Shown piece by piece: positions 5,616 to 5,844 of a stretch of 5,844 nt of DNA; position 1 is the stretch's first letter; each line of letters starts with the position of its first letter. This DNA is from Sulfurimonas sp. (GTDB taxonomy: Bacteria > Campylobacterota > Campylobacteria > Campylobacterales > Sulfurimonadaceae). The notes under the pieces were generated by a model. It made no database searches and was not told where the DNA came from. It was given only the letters and a program-made list of their open reading frames with translations. Position numbers and translations under genes: made by a program. The DNA lies in assembly GCA_030646745.1 (NCBI GenBank), contig JAUSKV010000047.1, positions 1 through 5,844 of the forward strand, written 5' to 3'.

Positions 5616-5722
5616 AGGCGGCATGGGTGCGATTAAGCCCGATAAAGTAGCAGAGTGGACAAAAAGCTGGGATTATCGTGAGAAAAACCTAGCGTGTGAA
5701 GCTATTACTGTAAATCCTGCAA
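5616..5722 (+). pseudogene. nifK: Fragment of a second nifK, N-terminal part (direct repeat of 1282-1397)
   Basis: Aligns with nifK codons about 30-68 with four substitutions and one 9-bp in-frame gap. The frame reads GGMGAIKPDKVAEWTKSW and on through EAITVNPA, keeping Lys/Asn, Pro, Ala/Asp and Arg/Cys differences; three of the four changes alter the amino acid. Homology stops at CCTGCAA, just before the codons for the first P-cluster cysteine. The open frame from 5602 to 5784 has no ribosome binding site and its last 20 codons are unrelated, so it is debris, not a gene. The copy came from a nifK very close to the one in this window. Confidence 0.93.
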
Positions 5723-5725
5723 TAA

Positions 5726-5844
5726 TTAAGTTGTTACAAAAAAAGTGTATTGTTTGTGTTCATGGCTTTCACCAAACCCGATAATCGGCATACGCGGATG
5801 TTTATCTGAAATTTTTACCACCACTTCATACATCATAGCCTGCA
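5726..5844 (-). CDS. 3' end of an unidentified gene entering from the right edge
   Basis: On the minus strand a frame is open from the window edge (first full codon at 5842-5840) to a TAA at 5728-5726. It gives 38 residues, among them MMYEVVVKISDKHPRMPIIG followed by FGESHEHKQYTFFVTT. The strand-like and charged pattern looks like real protein; 'KISDKHPRMPII' recalls the late part of a response-regulator receiver domain, but this is too little for a family call. The stop lies 4 nt past the end of the nifK-like fragment, so the gene may be complete and convergent with it, or cut by the rearrangement. Confidence 0.35.
   Translation of the reverse strand, partial: QAMMYEVVVKISDKHPRMPIIGFGESHEHKQYTFFVTT

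Noticed and set aside
5602..5784. 60-codon plus-strand open frame as a gene
   Set aside because: Starts at a TTG without ribosome binding site, copies nifK codons 30-68 and runs into unrelated sequence; treated as nifK debris.
1..5844. CRISPR array, tRNA or rRNA genes
   Set aside because: No regularly spaced repeats, cloverleaf or conserved rRNA segments were seen on either strand.

Overview
The window reads as part of the nitrogen-fixation (nif) region of an AT-rich diazotrophic bacterium. Codon use, the T-rich intergenic DNA and extended -10 promoters without clear -35 boxes suggest a Campylobacterota-like host (Arcobacter/Sulfurimonas type). That is inference; no 16S or other taxonomic marker is present.

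Region 1 (1-2737) holds the structural genes of molybdenum nitrogenase. The 3' four-fifths of nifD comes first, followed by a complete nifK that overlaps it by one base (TAATG). All cofactor and P-cluster ligands that fall inside the window are intact. A possible terminator hairpin follows nifK.

Region 2 (about 3010-4390) looks like integron-style gene-cassette DNA. Two imperfect-palindrome sites of 68-69 nt each combine an inverse core (xxxTAAC), a 13-bp stem and a core GTTAGAT or GTTATAT, in the order and orientation of attC sites. They bracket exactly one lipoprotein gene. A second lipoprotein gene, Cys-rich, starts 18 nt after the second site and is followed closely by a small two-helix membrane protein gene. 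No integrase gene and no third attC is visible, so this resembles an orphan cassette cluster (CALIN) beside nifDK.

Region 3 (about 4440-5517) holds a 49-codon ORF with its own extended -10 promoter, a possibly decayed reading frame, and a type II toxin-antitoxin pair (Phd/YefM-like antitoxin and RelE/ParE/YafQ-like toxin). The pair has a good promoter and a palindromic candidate operator.

Region 4 (5527-5844) holds debris of a second nifK. A 27-bp piece matches the nifK 3' end (24 of 27). It is followed, in the same orientation, by a 107-bp piece matching the nifK 5' region (4 substitutions and one 9-bp gap). The C-terminal piece lies before the N-terminal piece, as expected from collapse of a tandem nifK duplication. 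Almost at the edge of this homology, the 3' end of an unidentified minus-strand gene enters from the right.

Overall, a core metabolic operon is followed by an accessory island of cassettes, a stabilising toxin-antitoxin module and nifK fragments. The nifK fragment also forms a direct repeat of about 110 bp with the real gene, spanning 4.3 kb.
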